From contig NZ_JABRVQ010000003.1 of NCBI RefSeq assembly GCF_013248965.1, positions 124,001 to 188,000 of the forward strand: DNA of 64,000 bases, read 5' to 3'. Below are positions 44,269 to 53,451 of the stretch, one piece after another. The DNA is from Psychrobacter okhotskensis. Its GTDB lineage: Bacteria > Pseudomonadota > Gammaproteobacteria > Pseudomonadales > Moraxellaceae. Made by a program: the position numbers and the translations under genes. The notes below the pieces were generated by a model. The model ran no database searches, had not been told where the DNA came from, and was given only the letters and a program-made list of their open reading frames with translations. The stretch's first letter is position 1, and every line of letters begins with the position of its first letter.

Positions 44269-45588
44269 TCACTTAATCCCATCATATAACCCACGAACCA
44301 CCTCACCAATCACCGCAATACCTTTGGTCAACGTGTCTTCATCCGCCGCGATACTCATACGAATACACTCGTGCGCGTGCTTATAATCGCTAATATCAAC
44401 ACCAGGGAAGAAGTGCTCACTCGGTACAATAAGCGTGCCTTTTTCTTTGAGAGTCTCATACAGCTCAGAGGTACTAATCGGCAAATCCTTAAACCATAAC
44501 CACAAGAATATCGCCCCTTCTGGTTTATGAATCACTAGCGGATATTCGCCTAATTCCTTTTTAAGTAGTGTAACTGCTGTCTTAGCTTGCTGCTGATAGA
44601 ACGGCTTGATCACGTCGTCAGATAATTGCTTGATTCGATCATCGGCGACTAGTGGCGTCGCAATCGCTGCGCCAAAACGTGTCGGTGCTAAATTCACCAC
44701 CGCATTCATGGCGCTGACCGCTTCAATCACCTCGCTATCGGCCACGATAATACCCGTACGCATACCGGGTAGACCAATCTTCGATAAGCTAAAACAAAGA
44801 ATCGTATTATGATCCCAATTCAAATGCGCGTCTGAATAAATGATATTAGGGAAGGGCATGCCATAAGCATTATCGATGATTAACGGCACGTCATAGCGCT
44901 TGGCAATCTCAGCTAACCGCGCCATTTCTTCATCGGTGAGCACGTTACCCGTGGGATTGGTCGGACGCGAACAGCAAATCGCACCAATACGACCTTCAAC
45001 TAGCGCGGGCAAGCTCTCTAACGCTTCAAAGTCCACGCGATATTTAAAGAACCCTGCTTCGCCATCATGAGTCACTTCATCGATATGCGGTAACACGGCG
45101 GCAAAATGCTGACCTTCGACATGCACATCGCTATAGCCGATATATTCAGGCGTTAGTGGCAGTAGAATAGATTTATCGACAGATTGATTGTCGTCAACCT
45201 TAAAAGCCCCACCAAATAAGTTAAATAAATAGAAAAAAGCATTTTGCGAACCATTGGTCAAAGCGATGTTTTCTGCGCTCAAATTCCAATCATAATGACG
45301 ATTAAAGAAGCTGACCAAAGCCTCGATAAAAGCCGCATCGCCCTGCGGATTAGAATAATTCGCCATACTGATGATTGAGGTGCTATTCGCTTCACCTGTA
45401 TCATTATCATTGCCAAGCTCTCGATAAGTCTGCAAAAACAGCTCATTCACCGCCTCAATCTTGGCAGGATTACCGCCGCCTAGCATATTGACTGGTTGAT
45501 CGCTTTTTAGCGCATCGCCCAAGTCATCCATCAATTGCGAGATACCAGTAGGCTGGGTAAATTTCTGACCGAATTTTGAGAATTTCAT
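44269..45588 (-). CDS. avtA: Valine-pyruvate aminotransferase
   Basis: Class I/II PLP aminotransferase (AvtA) exchanging valine and pyruvate for 2-oxoisovalerate and alanine. The N-terminus KFSKFGQKFTQPTGISQLMDDLG and MLGGGNPA resemble E. coli AvtA closely. NGSQNAFFYLFNLFGG, the SRPTNPTGN loop and the PLP lysine in FSLSKIGLPG are intact. Length 439 against 417. It is a single gene on the minus strand, with the structured repeat and the AT-rich two-gene module beyond its 5' end. Confidence 0.92.
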   Translation of the reverse strand: MKFSKFGQKFTQPTGISQLMDDLGDALKSDQPVNMLGGGNPAKIEAVNELFLQTYRELGNDNDTGEANSTSIISMANYSNPQGDAAFIEALVSFFNRHYDWNLSAENIALTNGSQNAFFYLFNLFGGAFKVDDNQSVDKSILLPLTPEYIGYSDVHVEGQHFAAVLPHIDEVTHDGEAGFFKYRVDFEALESLPALVEGRIGAICCSRPTNPTGNVLTDEEMARLAEIAKRYDVPLIIDNAYGMPFPNIIYSDAHLNWDHNTILCFSLSKIGLPGMRTGIIVADSEVIEAVSAMNAVVNLAPTRFGAAIATPLVADDRIKQLSDDVIKPFYQQQAKTAVTLLKKELGEYPLVIHKPEGAIFLWLWFKDLPISTSELYETLKEKGTLIVPSEHFFPGVDISDYKHAHECIRMSIAADEDTLTKGIAVIGEVVRGLYDGIK

Positions 45589-46373
45589 AAGAGTACCGTG
45601 GGGCTAATGAGGGGTAGGAGTTATTTGCGTGCAAAGTGGCGCTATTATAGCAAATGCGAGGTACGGGTATAAGCGTAATAAAAAAACGTCCTCTAAATCA
45701 ATAGCGAGCGTTTTGGGTTTGCTGTTTTAGGGGCTTGTGGTTTTGGAGCTGATCCTGCTTTTTGCTTATAGTTGGCAGTCTGTGGCGTACAGCACCTAAA
45801 CACAGTAGCGTTCCAACATTCGAGCGACCTGAGGCGGGATAAAGCAAAGCACTGCTTTGCCCCAACGCAAGAGAAAATCTGTGATTTTCTGGTTAGCAAG
45901 GTGCTGTAAGCGCCACAGTCCACCAAGCTACCGCTGCAATCAGGGCTAAACCGCGCCTCAAGGCAGCTTTTGCGACGTAGATTAAAGTATAGAAACCTCA
46001 CAAATGTTATTTATTAATTTATTTTGCTAGAAAATGCTAGAGTATATAGTACAATTCTGAGATTAACGTAAAAAGAAAGTATCTGTGATACTGCGTATGC
46101 TAAGGTACTGAATTTAGTTTCCAGCTCTAAGTCAGGTATCGCTAATGAGTTTGAACAAGTGAGTAAAAAAAGTGTTTTACTTGGTATAAGACGTCCGTTA
46201 AGACTATATTTAATAGCACGCTAATCAATAAGGTATTATCCTTCAATATTTGTGAATAAAACAATTTTAAAATGGATAATAAAAGCTTTAAACAAAGCGA
46301 CACCAGTTGTCATCTAATCACTTAGCTTTATATATTTAATTAATGCACTAACATATACTGATCGGGGTAATTA
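45589..46373. other. Spacer with structured repeat, upstream of the NdpA-like module
   Basis: A 785-base gap. The first 400 bases (about 45690-45990) are GC-richer, with strong hairpins (listed separately). The remainder is AT-rich; no gene was found there. A TTGCTA and TATAGT (46024-46050, 15 apart) are a weak promoter candidate. Confidence 0.5.
45777..45921. repeat. Hairpin-rich repeat element
   Basis: The outer arms AGTCTGTGGCGTACAGCACC (45777-45796) and GGTGCTGTAAGCGCCACAGT (45900-45919) are nearly inverted copies. Inside lie GCAAAGCACTGCTTTGC and AGAAAATCTGTGATTTTCT, two perfect-stem hairpins. A third set of words, TGAGGCG (45830-45836) and CGCCTCA (45954-45960), could pair across the right arm. 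An apparent 102-codon minus-strand frame here is rejected as coding. Confidence 0.6.
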
Positions 46374-47678
46374 ATGAGCAACACCAATATTGAAGTACAG
46401 GCTAGTATTATCCATCAAATCATTAAAGACCTTAACCATACTACCGAGGTTCCTCCGTTATTACGAGATAAACTACACGCTGACTATCAACAGGTCATAA
46501 AACTTATTGAGTTTCTTGAGAGTCAATTAGAAAAGAATGGTCTGGCTCACTCTAAGCTAAAGAAATTTGATAGGAGTAACACTTTAGGTCAGGTTTTGGC
46601 ACAATACATGTTCGAAATGCCATCTTTAATGTATCTCACATATACTCGCACCACTAATAGAGGTGCAAACAATATCTATATTCAAAAGGTTATTGGTTTC
46701 TATCCATTTAGTAGTCGTCTGCCAGCCCCTACTAATGAAAATGAAACCATAAATATTTTTGAAGCAGAGAGTATATTTCAAACTCGATTACGTAGAATTA
46801 GCAAATTATTAACTAAAGCACTTCACTACCATATTTACAAAGAGGCTATGACTACAGGCGACCACTTGCCTATTATTTTCTACAGACAAAACGGCATAAA
46901 TTATTTATATATAGCTTTACTTAGTTTAAAAGATAATATTACTATTAACGAAAATACTGGCGAAATACTAGATATCAAACATATTGATGCAGGAGCCTTG
47001 AAAGTTGCTTGTAGGATAAATCTAGATTCGTTAAATAAACACAAAGAAAATAATCTAGATGATAATGCTACTAACAACTATGTATCATGGATTCAAAAGG
47101 GTAAGGCTTTAAAAATACATGAGTATATACAAGACTTCTTACCCGTATTAGTTAGAATTGATGACAAATCTGCCACGACAAAAGCTATAGTCACTCTGGA
47201 GAAGTATCTAAAGCAAAGTACTTTACCTGATAATGCTAAGAAAGAGGTGCATAAAGATGTACTTGCTCTATTCAAACGAAGAGCAGAAGATAAACAGCCT
47301 ATTAGTCTTGTTGAAGATGTTGATCCTATTTTGACTGCAAAGGCTGAAGCTTACAGCATTGATATCAGTGAGGAGGATAGCTTCAAAACTTTTAGAGAAC
47401 AAAATGGATATGGTCCTGATGATGAGGATAATAGTAATATTTTTTCACCTTCTAGAGAACCTTTAAAAAACTTTGAGATATTTGATCTCATAGTAGGCGA
47501 TGACGAGTTCATTAAGATCAGTGGTAAGCAAAGTCTTATTGGCGATAAAATACGTTTAAGCCCAGATGAAGATAACCCTGAGTTAATCATAAGATTAGAC
47601 CCCAACGAACTTGAGAAAGTCAAAATAGAATTTGCAAAAGCTAATAGATATGAATCTGATGCAGACGAAAATAGCTAG
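46374..47678 (+). CDS. Divergent YejK/NdpA-like nucleoid-associated protein
   Basis: A 434-residue acidic protein resembling the YejK/NdpA (37-kDa nucleoid-associated, PF04245) family. Corresponding blocks by eye are IIHQIIKDL (12-20), LPIIFYRQNGINYLYIALLS (165-184), INENTGEILDIKHID (191-205), ACRINL (212-217), SWIQKGKALKIHEYIQDFL (238-256) and FKTFREQNGY (337-346), in the order found in E. coli YejK. It is about 100 residues longer, with a C-terminal extension and an insertion near 85-135. Family members bind DNA or decorate the nucleoid. GC content is clearly below its neighbours. Its end overlaps the next gene by 29 bases, indicating one operon. This is not the housekeeping yejK by context. 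Confidence 0.7.
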   Translation: MSNTNIEVQASIIHQIIKDLNHTTEVPPLLRDKLHADYQQVIKLIEFLESQLEKNGLAHSKLKKFDRSNTLGQVLAQYMFEMPSLMYLTYTRTTNRGANNIYIQKVIGFYPFSSRLPAPTNENETINIFEAESIFQTRLRRISKLLTKALHYHIYKEAMTTGDHLPIIFYRQNGINYLYIALLSLKDNITINENTGEILDIKHIDAGALKVACRINLDSLNKHKENNLDDNATNNYVSWIQKGKALKIHEYIQDFLPVLVRIDDKSATTKAIVTLEKYLKQSTLPDNAKKEVHKDVLALFKRRAEDKQPISLVEDVDPILTAKAEAYSIDISEEDSFKTFREQNGYGPDDEDNSNIFSPSREPLKNFEIFDLIVGDDEFIKISGKQSLIGDKIRLSPDEDNPELIIRLDPNELEKVKIEFAKANRYESDADENS

Positions 47679-48873
47679 TTTAATACAAAATAGTGAACAG
47701 TTAGCTTTTGATAGTAGTAATACTATTAAAGGGGCTTTTGTAGTGGAAGATTCGGATGACTTTGAGTTTATTAAAAAATTTAGGGGTGGTGATTATACAA
47801 AATTTGCAACTTTCGTAGATAATGAGCCGACTTTAAATATTGGTGATACCATTAATTACATTTTGACTATAAGAAGAATCGATAAGCAGTTTTCATCATA
47901 TCAAAATTATATAGAATCATACTTGTTAGATGTTAACGATGGGAGTGATGACGCACTCATATATGAATCGTTGTGTATGAACCCCTTTAATGAAAGCCTG
48001 CTAAATACTATCAACTTGATTATAGCGTTTGTCCATACGTTAAAATCTATTTATTATAGTAATAGCTCTCAAGTTGTTGTTTTCGGTAAAACGCATAGTG
48101 AAATACCAATAAAACCTAGAGAGTCTAAAAGGTATTTAGATATTGCAAATAACTATGTTGAGAAGAAAGACAGTTTGATTAAGTTACATACGTGGCTAAC
48201 GAGCAATGTTGATATTGCTAATGAAGATATTAAAAATAAGTTATTACTACATGAAGCTGAAAAGCATACTATTTTAGCGACTGAAATAATAGACAATTTA
48301 CGACTAACTTCTAAGAGTGATAAAATATTCATACTGCTAGATAATATTGATGATATTTATCAATCAGTAATATCTAAATACTCATTATATCTTGATGATT
48401 TTAAGTTCTCTAAATTTAACGATAAAATAGCAGAATATGCTGAAAAGTTTTTAGAAAAAACAGATACTATTATTACTAGCTTACAGGCACAGATTTTAGC
48501 TATACCCTTAGCTATAGCATTAATATCTGTATCTAAAGTCAGTGCCAATATTAATGGATTTTTAATTGGTTCTTTTTTAGTTTATGCCATTATAGTTATA
48601 TACGCTACGAGCCAACAAGCTTATAACTTATACAACTTACGCCGTAGAATAGCTGAGTTTGTAGAGGAAAATAAAATACCTGAAAATTTAAAGAGCAAAT
48701 GGGAAAAAGAGATATCTCCAGTCAAAGTTAAAATTGGTTTTCACGCTTTATATCTTCTAATCACTTTAGTTTTGCTTTGTCTTATAGTTGCTAATTGTAT
48801 TTCTTACTTCCATTATTGGAGTAATTGGTTTCCTTTTAATATGCTGAATACAGCTCTAGCTCATATGCCATGA
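47650..48873 (+). CDS. Unknown membrane protein, partner of NdpA-like protein
   Basis: A 407-residue protein from the ATG at 47650 (ATG 47659 and an upstream TTG at 47632 are alternatives). The first 275 residues are soluble and largely helical, with acidic Asp/Asn-rich stretches and heptad-like parts (LHEAEKHTILATEIIDNLR, FNDKIAEYAEKFLEKTDTI). Three predicted membrane helices follow (about 280-296, 302-320, 362-384), separated by a basic Arg-rich loop (YNLYNLRRRIAEF). No enzyme motif or known domain was recognised. It is translationally coupled to the NdpA-like gene. Strong AT bias suggests horizontal acquisition of the pair. A cytosolic sensor plus membrane effector is one reading; it is not proven. 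Confidence 0.6.
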   Translation: MNLMQTKIASLIQNSEQLAFDSSNTIKGAFVVEDSDDFEFIKKFRGGDYTKFATFVDNEPTLNIGDTINYILTIRRIDKQFSSYQNYIESYLLDVNDGSDDALIYESLCMNPFNESLLNTINLIIAFVHTLKSIYYSNSSQVVVFGKTHSEIPIKPRESKRYLDIANNYVEKKDSLIKLHTWLTSNVDIANEDIKNKLLLHEAEKHTILATEIIDNLRLTSKSDKIFILLDNIDDIYQSVISKYSLYLDDFKFSKFNDKIAEYAEKFLEKTDTIITSLQAQILAIPLAIALISVSKVSANINGFLIGSFLVYAIIVIYATSQQAYNLYNLRRRIAEFVEENKIPENLKSKWEKEISPVKVKIGFHALYLLITLVLLCLIVANCISYFHYWSNWFPFNMLNTALAHMP

Positions 48874-48919
48874 TAATTATTTACTCTATTCGATATTTTC
48901 TCAAACCAAATTTAAACCA

Positions 48920-51523
48920 CTAAATCATAGCCCTCACCCTTGCCATAATCCCACGCCCAATCACCAATCTCACATAAATAATCGCGATAGCAAACAGTAG
49001 CGCGATTAATAATGCCCCGCCAATGCCTAAGTTTACCCACGGCACGCTAAAGCGTAGATTGAACCATTGGGTAATGGCAAACCATGCGCCAACACTAGCG
49101 ATAGTCATCGCAAACACCGCCGCACTAACCCCAAGTACCCCAATCTCCAAGATATTCAGCTTATATAAATCAGACTTTTGCATGCCTAATAATCGGAATG
49201 ACGCGCTTTCTTGCATCCGATCTTGGGAAGTGGAGAGTAGCGAGCTAATCAGTACCATAATCCCCGTCAATAATGCCAGTAAGGTGAACACATAGACCAA
49301 GCGGCTCATCTGCGTCACTAAGTCTTGGATTTGCTCCGCGATAGCCGTGCCATCGATAGTCGTCACCGCAGGGAACTGGCGTACTAGCTGACCTTGGAGC
49401 TCTGCAATACTGGCTTCAGGCACATGGGCAGTCGCGAACTGGATTTGCGGCGCCGCAGATAGAACATCTGGTTCAAACAAGAAATAAAAGAACGGACTCG
49501 GGCCACGTTCAAACCTTGAGCGGATACTAGTGATTTGACCCGTCAGCTCGATACCTTGAATATTGAAGACGACTTGATCGCCCATGCCAACATTAAGCAT
49601 ATCGGCTGCGGTATCTAAGATAGATAACGGTTGGACTTGCTGTAGCTTAGAGGTTTGTGGATCTTGACCTTCGATAGGCGTATAGAGCTTATCTTGAGTC
49701 GCGGTATCGCTAATAAACTCAGTATCCATCACGCTATCGGCGTAGCTTAAGTTAAACACTCGCGTCGGGTCATCTTGGTTATCAGGGGCTTCGATATCGG
49801 CAGCGGCAACCCCATTAGCGGTGACCACGCGCGCGCGAATGACAGGATAATAGCTGACGGGTGCTTGTAGAATATTGTTAATCGCTTCGTGCTGCTCGGT
49901 TTGTACATCGAGCAAAAATATATTCGGTGCGTCCTCTGGATAAGCGTTAACGAACTGCTCATTAATGCTGTAATTCAACGTAGTAATTAGTGTTAGTACT
50001 GCTACTGATAGCGCTAACGTCACAAAGAATAGCGCTGATTGATTGCCTTTACGCGCCAGATTATGAATGGCGATACGCTGCATCCAACTGACTTTACGAC
50101 GCTTAGCAATTCCCGCTAGCAGCCCTAACCAACTTCGAGCCAATAGCCAAAACACCGCGACAAAGGCAATTAGGCCAATGAGTAATTGCGCGGATAATAT
50201 CCATGAGCCGACTTCATAAGCGAAGAACAGATAGAGACCGATAAACATCACCGTATACGACAGCAGTGGCAAACGTTGAAACCAAGATTGATCGGCAGCG
50301 GCTTGGCTAGCGCCTTGATTGAGTAGGGTAGCAGGGGTAGTGGTGCTCAGCTCACTGAGTCCGCGCTGGGTAATCACTATGGTCAATATAATAGCGATAA
50401 GGGCGGTTTTGACAATACTAATAGGGTTAATAGCTAGACCGATATCGGCAGGCAAGATAGCCGATAAATAGGGCTGGCCGATTTGCAATAGCCCGAGACT
50501 GAGTACGATAGCGGCGATGCTAGCGATGATCGAAGTCGTTAATAAAAGTCGATAATAACTGGCTTTAATCTGTCTAACCGGTTCACCCATCGCCATGCGA
50601 ATGGCATTATTGGACTGCTGCTTAGTGACAAAAGCGGTGATAACCCCGTACATAGCGACCGCTGATAATAGCAATACCGCGATGACCAGTAACTTCAAAA
50701 ACATCAGCACATTATCAGAGATACGCGAGACTTGCGTGTCCTCAGAGTCAATATCAGAAAGCCGGATATCAGGATAGCTAACTAAGGTTTGCTGTAATTG
50801 CTCATTTAATGTGGCTATGGTTTCCGCGTCACCCGCTATCTCGATACGATAACGCACACGGCTACGCTGACTTAATAGATTAGTCGACTCCAGCGCGTCC
50901 TCTTGCATTAATACATGCCCGCCAAAATCAAAGGCACTTAGCGGACGGTCAGGCTCTTTGGTCAGTATATCGCTGATAGTAAACTCAGCTTCGCCAATGT
51001 TAATAGTATCGCCAACACTAGCGTTAAGACCCTGCAGCACTTCTGGCGCGACGACTACGGTGTTAGGTTTGAGCTGTTGCCATAGAGGTTTGCCTGAAGC
51101 AGTTTGGGCTTCACCGTATAGCGGATAAGCAGGGGTGACGCCCTTGACGCGGACGAGTAAAGTTTGCTGATCGGTCACTGCCATCGAGCTAAACTGATAA
51201 TCGTAAACGATTTGGTCATCAGGCAAATCTTTGACTTGTTCTATGATTTGCGCGGGCCATTCTTGATTGCTCTCTAACACTAAGTCGCCACCGACGAGCG
51301 CACGCTGATTGTCGGTGATATATCTATCGACAGATTGTTGGATAGAGTCAAGAGTCAGATAAGTGGCAAGTGATAAGGTTAGGGTAATTAAGAATAAAAC
51401 CGGATAAACCCAACGTCGCCACCAGCTACGGGTGAGGGCTTTAGTGCCTAAAGTAGCAGTAAAAACTTGGCTTATGTTAGCGCTAGACGGCTTAGTCTGA
51501 TCACTCTTAGCAGCATTATCCAT
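48920..51523 (-). CDS. ybbP: FtsX-like ABC transporter permease (YbbP family)
   Basis: Large permease of 867 residues with an N-terminal helix (about 38-60), an extracytoplasmic MacB-type domain, and further helices in two FtsX-like blocks (about 280-430 and 490-560, 740-865). NAIRMAMGEPVRQIKASYY and ASFRLLGMQKSDLYKLNILE are the cytosolic coupling segments facing the ATPase. The family partner YbbA is encoded directly upstream, as here. The E. coli YbbAP complex is linked to lysophospholipid or hydrophobic compound handling with TesA; the same three genes are together here. Function is otherwise open. Confidence 0.85.
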   Translation of the reverse strand: MDNAAKSDQTKPSSANISQVFTATLGTKALTRSWWRRWVYPVLFLITLTLSLATYLTLDSIQQSVDRYITDNQRALVGGDLVLESNQEWPAQIIEQVKDLPDDQIVYDYQFSSMAVTDQQTLLVRVKGVTPAYPLYGEAQTASGKPLWQQLKPNTVVVAPEVLQGLNASVGDTINIGEAEFTISDILTKEPDRPLSAFDFGGHVLMQEDALESTNLLSQRSRVRYRIEIAGDAETIATLNEQLQQTLVSYPDIRLSDIDSEDTQVSRISDNVLMFLKLLVIAVLLLSAVAMYGVITAFVTKQQSNNAIRMAMGEPVRQIKASYYRLLLTTSIIASIAAIVLSLGLLQIGQPYLSAILPADIGLAINPISIVKTALIAIILTIVITQRGLSELSTTTPATLLNQGASQAAADQSWFQRLPLLSYTVMFIGLYLFFAYEVGSWILSAQLLIGLIAFVAVFWLLARSWLGLLAGIAKRRKVSWMQRIAIHNLARKGNQSALFFVTLALSVAVLTLITTLNYSINEQFVNAYPEDAPNIFLLDVQTEQHEAINNILQAPVSYYPVIRARVVTANGVAAADIEAPDNQDDPTRVFNLSYADSVMDTEFISDTATQDKLYTPIEGQDPQTSKLQQVQPLSILDTAADMLNVGMGDQVVFNIQGIELTGQITSIRSRFERGPSPFFYFLFEPDVLSAAPQIQFATAHVPEASIAELQGQLVRQFPAVTTIDGTAIAEQIQDLVTQMSRLVYVFTLLALLTGIMVLISSLLSTSQDRMQESASFRLLGMQKSDLYKLNILEIGVLGVSAAVFAMTIASVGAWFAITQWFNLRFSVPWVNLGIGGALLIALLFAIAIIYVRLVIGRGIMARVRAMI

Positions 51524-51584
51524 TAACTTTTGATCCGTCTATAGTAGGTATTAAATAAAAGTACCATATGTATTTTCTACCAGT

Positions 51585-51653
51585 AAGGCTGATGGAAATT
51601 TTTGCAGCCTCTGTCAGCTTAGACACAGCACGCTAGAAAATTTCATCAGCCTT
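51585..51653. repeat. Inverted repeat spanning the ybbA stop region
   Basis: AAGGCTGATG (51585-51594) and CATCAGCCTT (51644-51653) are perfect inverted copies, extended by AAATTT words. The right half lies in the last codons of ybbA. The spacer contains AGCCTCTGTC and ACACAGCACGC, related to words near 32455. Confidence 0.45.
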
Positions 51654-52379
51654 GCGGTCACTCTTCAAAAGCGACCCATCTATCATGCCATCATGCATAG
51701 TAATAACTCGATCCGCCATCTCGGCAAGCGCAGGATCATGAGTGACTACCACTAGCGCGGAACCCGTTTGTTGACGTAGATCTAATAATAGCTGCATCAC
51801 TTGATCAGCGTTTTGCTCATCCAAGTTACCCGTAGGTTCATCAGCAAAGACAATTTTAGGTCGGGAGACCAAGGCACGCGCGACAGCAGTACGCTGCTGT
51901 TCACCGCCTGATAGTTGACTCGGTAAGCTATCACGGCGATGACCCAATCCGACGGCTTCTATTAATTCATCAACGCGCGCTTGATCGGGACGACGAGCGA
52001 TATCGAGCGGGAAGGCGATATTTTCAGCGACAGTTAAAGTTGGCAATAGATGAAAGGACTGAAAGACAAAACCCATATCGCGCTGACGAATAGCCGCCAG
52101 TTTATCTTCATCAAGGCTGCTTAAGGTTTGCTCTGCCAATTTAACCGAGCCACTATTAGGATAATCGAGCGCGGCTAGTAAGCCAAGCAAAGTTGATTTG
52201 CCTGAGCCGGACTTACCCATAATCACCACGAACTCGCCAGCATTGACATGGATATCGACGTCTTTAATGATGGTGAGCGAACGTTCGCCTACCGAGACCG
52301 TTTTGGTTAAGCCAGTAGCGCGGAGCAGTACTTCTTGGTTAGAGGCAGGATTCACATTATTAGCTTTTGTTAGGCTCAT
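51633..52379 (-). CDS. ybbA: ABC transporter ATP-binding protein (YbbA family)
   Basis: MacB/LolD-type ATPase of 248 residues. Walker A is MGKSGSGKSTLLGLLAALD, the signature LSGGEQQRTAVARAL, and Walker B IVFADEPTGNLDEQN, with the D-loop and the H-loop VVVTHDPA. Its start overlaps the tesA stop by four bases, so translation is coupled. The ybbP permease follows after 109 bases. The C-terminal 20 residues (MIDGSLLKSDRKADEIF) are partly encoded by the inverted repeat listed above and may be a recent addition. Confidence 0.92.
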   Translation of the reverse strand: MSLTKANNVNPASNQEVLLRATGLTKTVSVGERSLTIIKDVDIHVNAGEFVVIMGKSGSGKSTLLGLLAALDYPNSGSVKLAEQTLSSLDEDKLAAIRQRDMGFVFQSFHLLPTLTVAENIAFPLDIARRPDQARVDELIEAVGLGHRRDSLPSQLSGGEQQRTAVARALVSRPKIVFADEPTGNLDEQNADQVMQLLLDLRQQTGSALVVVTHDPALAEMADRVITMHDGMIDGSLLKSDRKADEIF

Positions 52380-53230
52380 TGCGCAGTCTCAGTGGTAGGC
52401 GTTTCTACAGGGGTAAGCGAGTTTGCTTGCATAGATTGCAGCATTCTATCGACTTCAGGCTTCAGCACGGGCAAGATATTATTATCAACGATGATGGTAT
52501 AACCTTCTTTAGTCGGGTGAATAGCATCAGCTTGATTAAGCTCGGCTTTACCACCGACCCCGTCCAAAAAGAACGGAATCATTTTTAGGTTCATATCTTT
52601 AGCGATACGCGGATAGATAGCCGAGAAGGATTTGACGTAATCATTACCGAGATTGTCATAGATTTGCATACCGCCTAAAATGACTTCGCTACCGTTATCT
52701 TGTAGATGCTTGACCGCGGTACGAATATTTTTTTCAACAGTAGTGACATCGAGACCGCGAATCGCATCATTAGCGCCAATAGTTAATATCGTGATATCAG
52801 GTTCGGTCTGGCTCACCCAATCGAGACGATTGACTAGTCCGGTACTGGTTTCGCCACTGAGACCAGAATTGACCACGTCCACATTCTTATAGCCCATCTG
52901 CTTGAGCTTCGCTTCTAATTGCGCAGGATAATTATCTTCAGGGTCGACACCTAAGCCTTCGGTTAGTGAATCGCCAAGGGCTAAAATGGTTATAGGTTGT
53001 GACTTTTCTTCCTGATCCGTAGCACTGATACTTGCCGCTCCTTCAACCACTACAGGCTTATTAACCGTTGCCGTTTCAGTGGTTTGTGGCTCGTTAGCAG
53101 CTTCTGTTTCAGCAGGTTTTTGACAGCCACTTAGCACTAATGCTGCTGTCAATATACCGATACTCATCTTATGAATAGTTATGCTATGAACAGCTCGCTT
53201 CAGTAGGCTGAGGTTTTGATTTTTCATCAT
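52376..53230 (-). CDS. tesA: Lipoprotein TesA-like SGNH esterase/lysophospholipase
   Basis: SGNH hydrolase (TesA: thioesterase I/arylesterase/lysophospholipase L1), 284 residues. Block I is LGDSLTEG with the nucleophile Ser, block III GANDAIRG, and block V DAIHPTKEGY with the Asp and His. Upstream of the domain a signal ends in LVLSGC, a lipobox, so this TesA is a lipoprotein rather than the free periplasmic E. coli form. A Thr/Glu-rich linker follows the Cys. AAGAGAT supports the ATG at 53230; the frame reaches 53266. It overlaps ybbA by four bases and is the first gene of the tesA-ybbA-ybbP operon; in E. coli tesA is divergent. Confidence 0.88.
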   Translation of the reverse strand: MMKNQNLSLLKRAVHSITIHKMSIGILTAALVLSGCQKPAETEAANEPQTTETATVNKPVVVEGAASISATDQEEKSQPITILALGDSLTEGLGVDPEDNYPAQLEAKLKQMGYKNVDVVNSGLSGETSTGLVNRLDWVSQTEPDITILTIGANDAIRGLDVTTVEKNIRTAVKHLQDNGSEVILGGMQIYDNLGNDYVKSFSAIYPRIAKDMNLKMIPFFLDGVGGKAELNQADAIHPTKEGYTIIVDNNILPVLKPEVDRMLQSMQANSLTPVETPTTETAQ

Positions 53231-53451
53231 AGATATATCTCTTAATCGATCGAACCAGTGTAGCAAAATAAGACAAGCACCAGTATTACCCTAAGGTTGT
53301 TTTATTGATTTTGCCCTTAAACCTTTAAGATCAGGGTGATAAATGCGAATTTATCAAATATAAATTTACTCAAATTAGTTTCTTTAGAATTATAATTAAA
53401 TAGGTAAAACTTATAAAATACTGAAGGAGTATGAGACCAAAATATTCAAAA

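Noticed and set aside
45693..46001. 102-codon ORF on the minus strand
   Set aside because: It lies wholly within the hairpin-rich repeat, is Cys/Arg-rich in an unnatural way and has no ribosome site.
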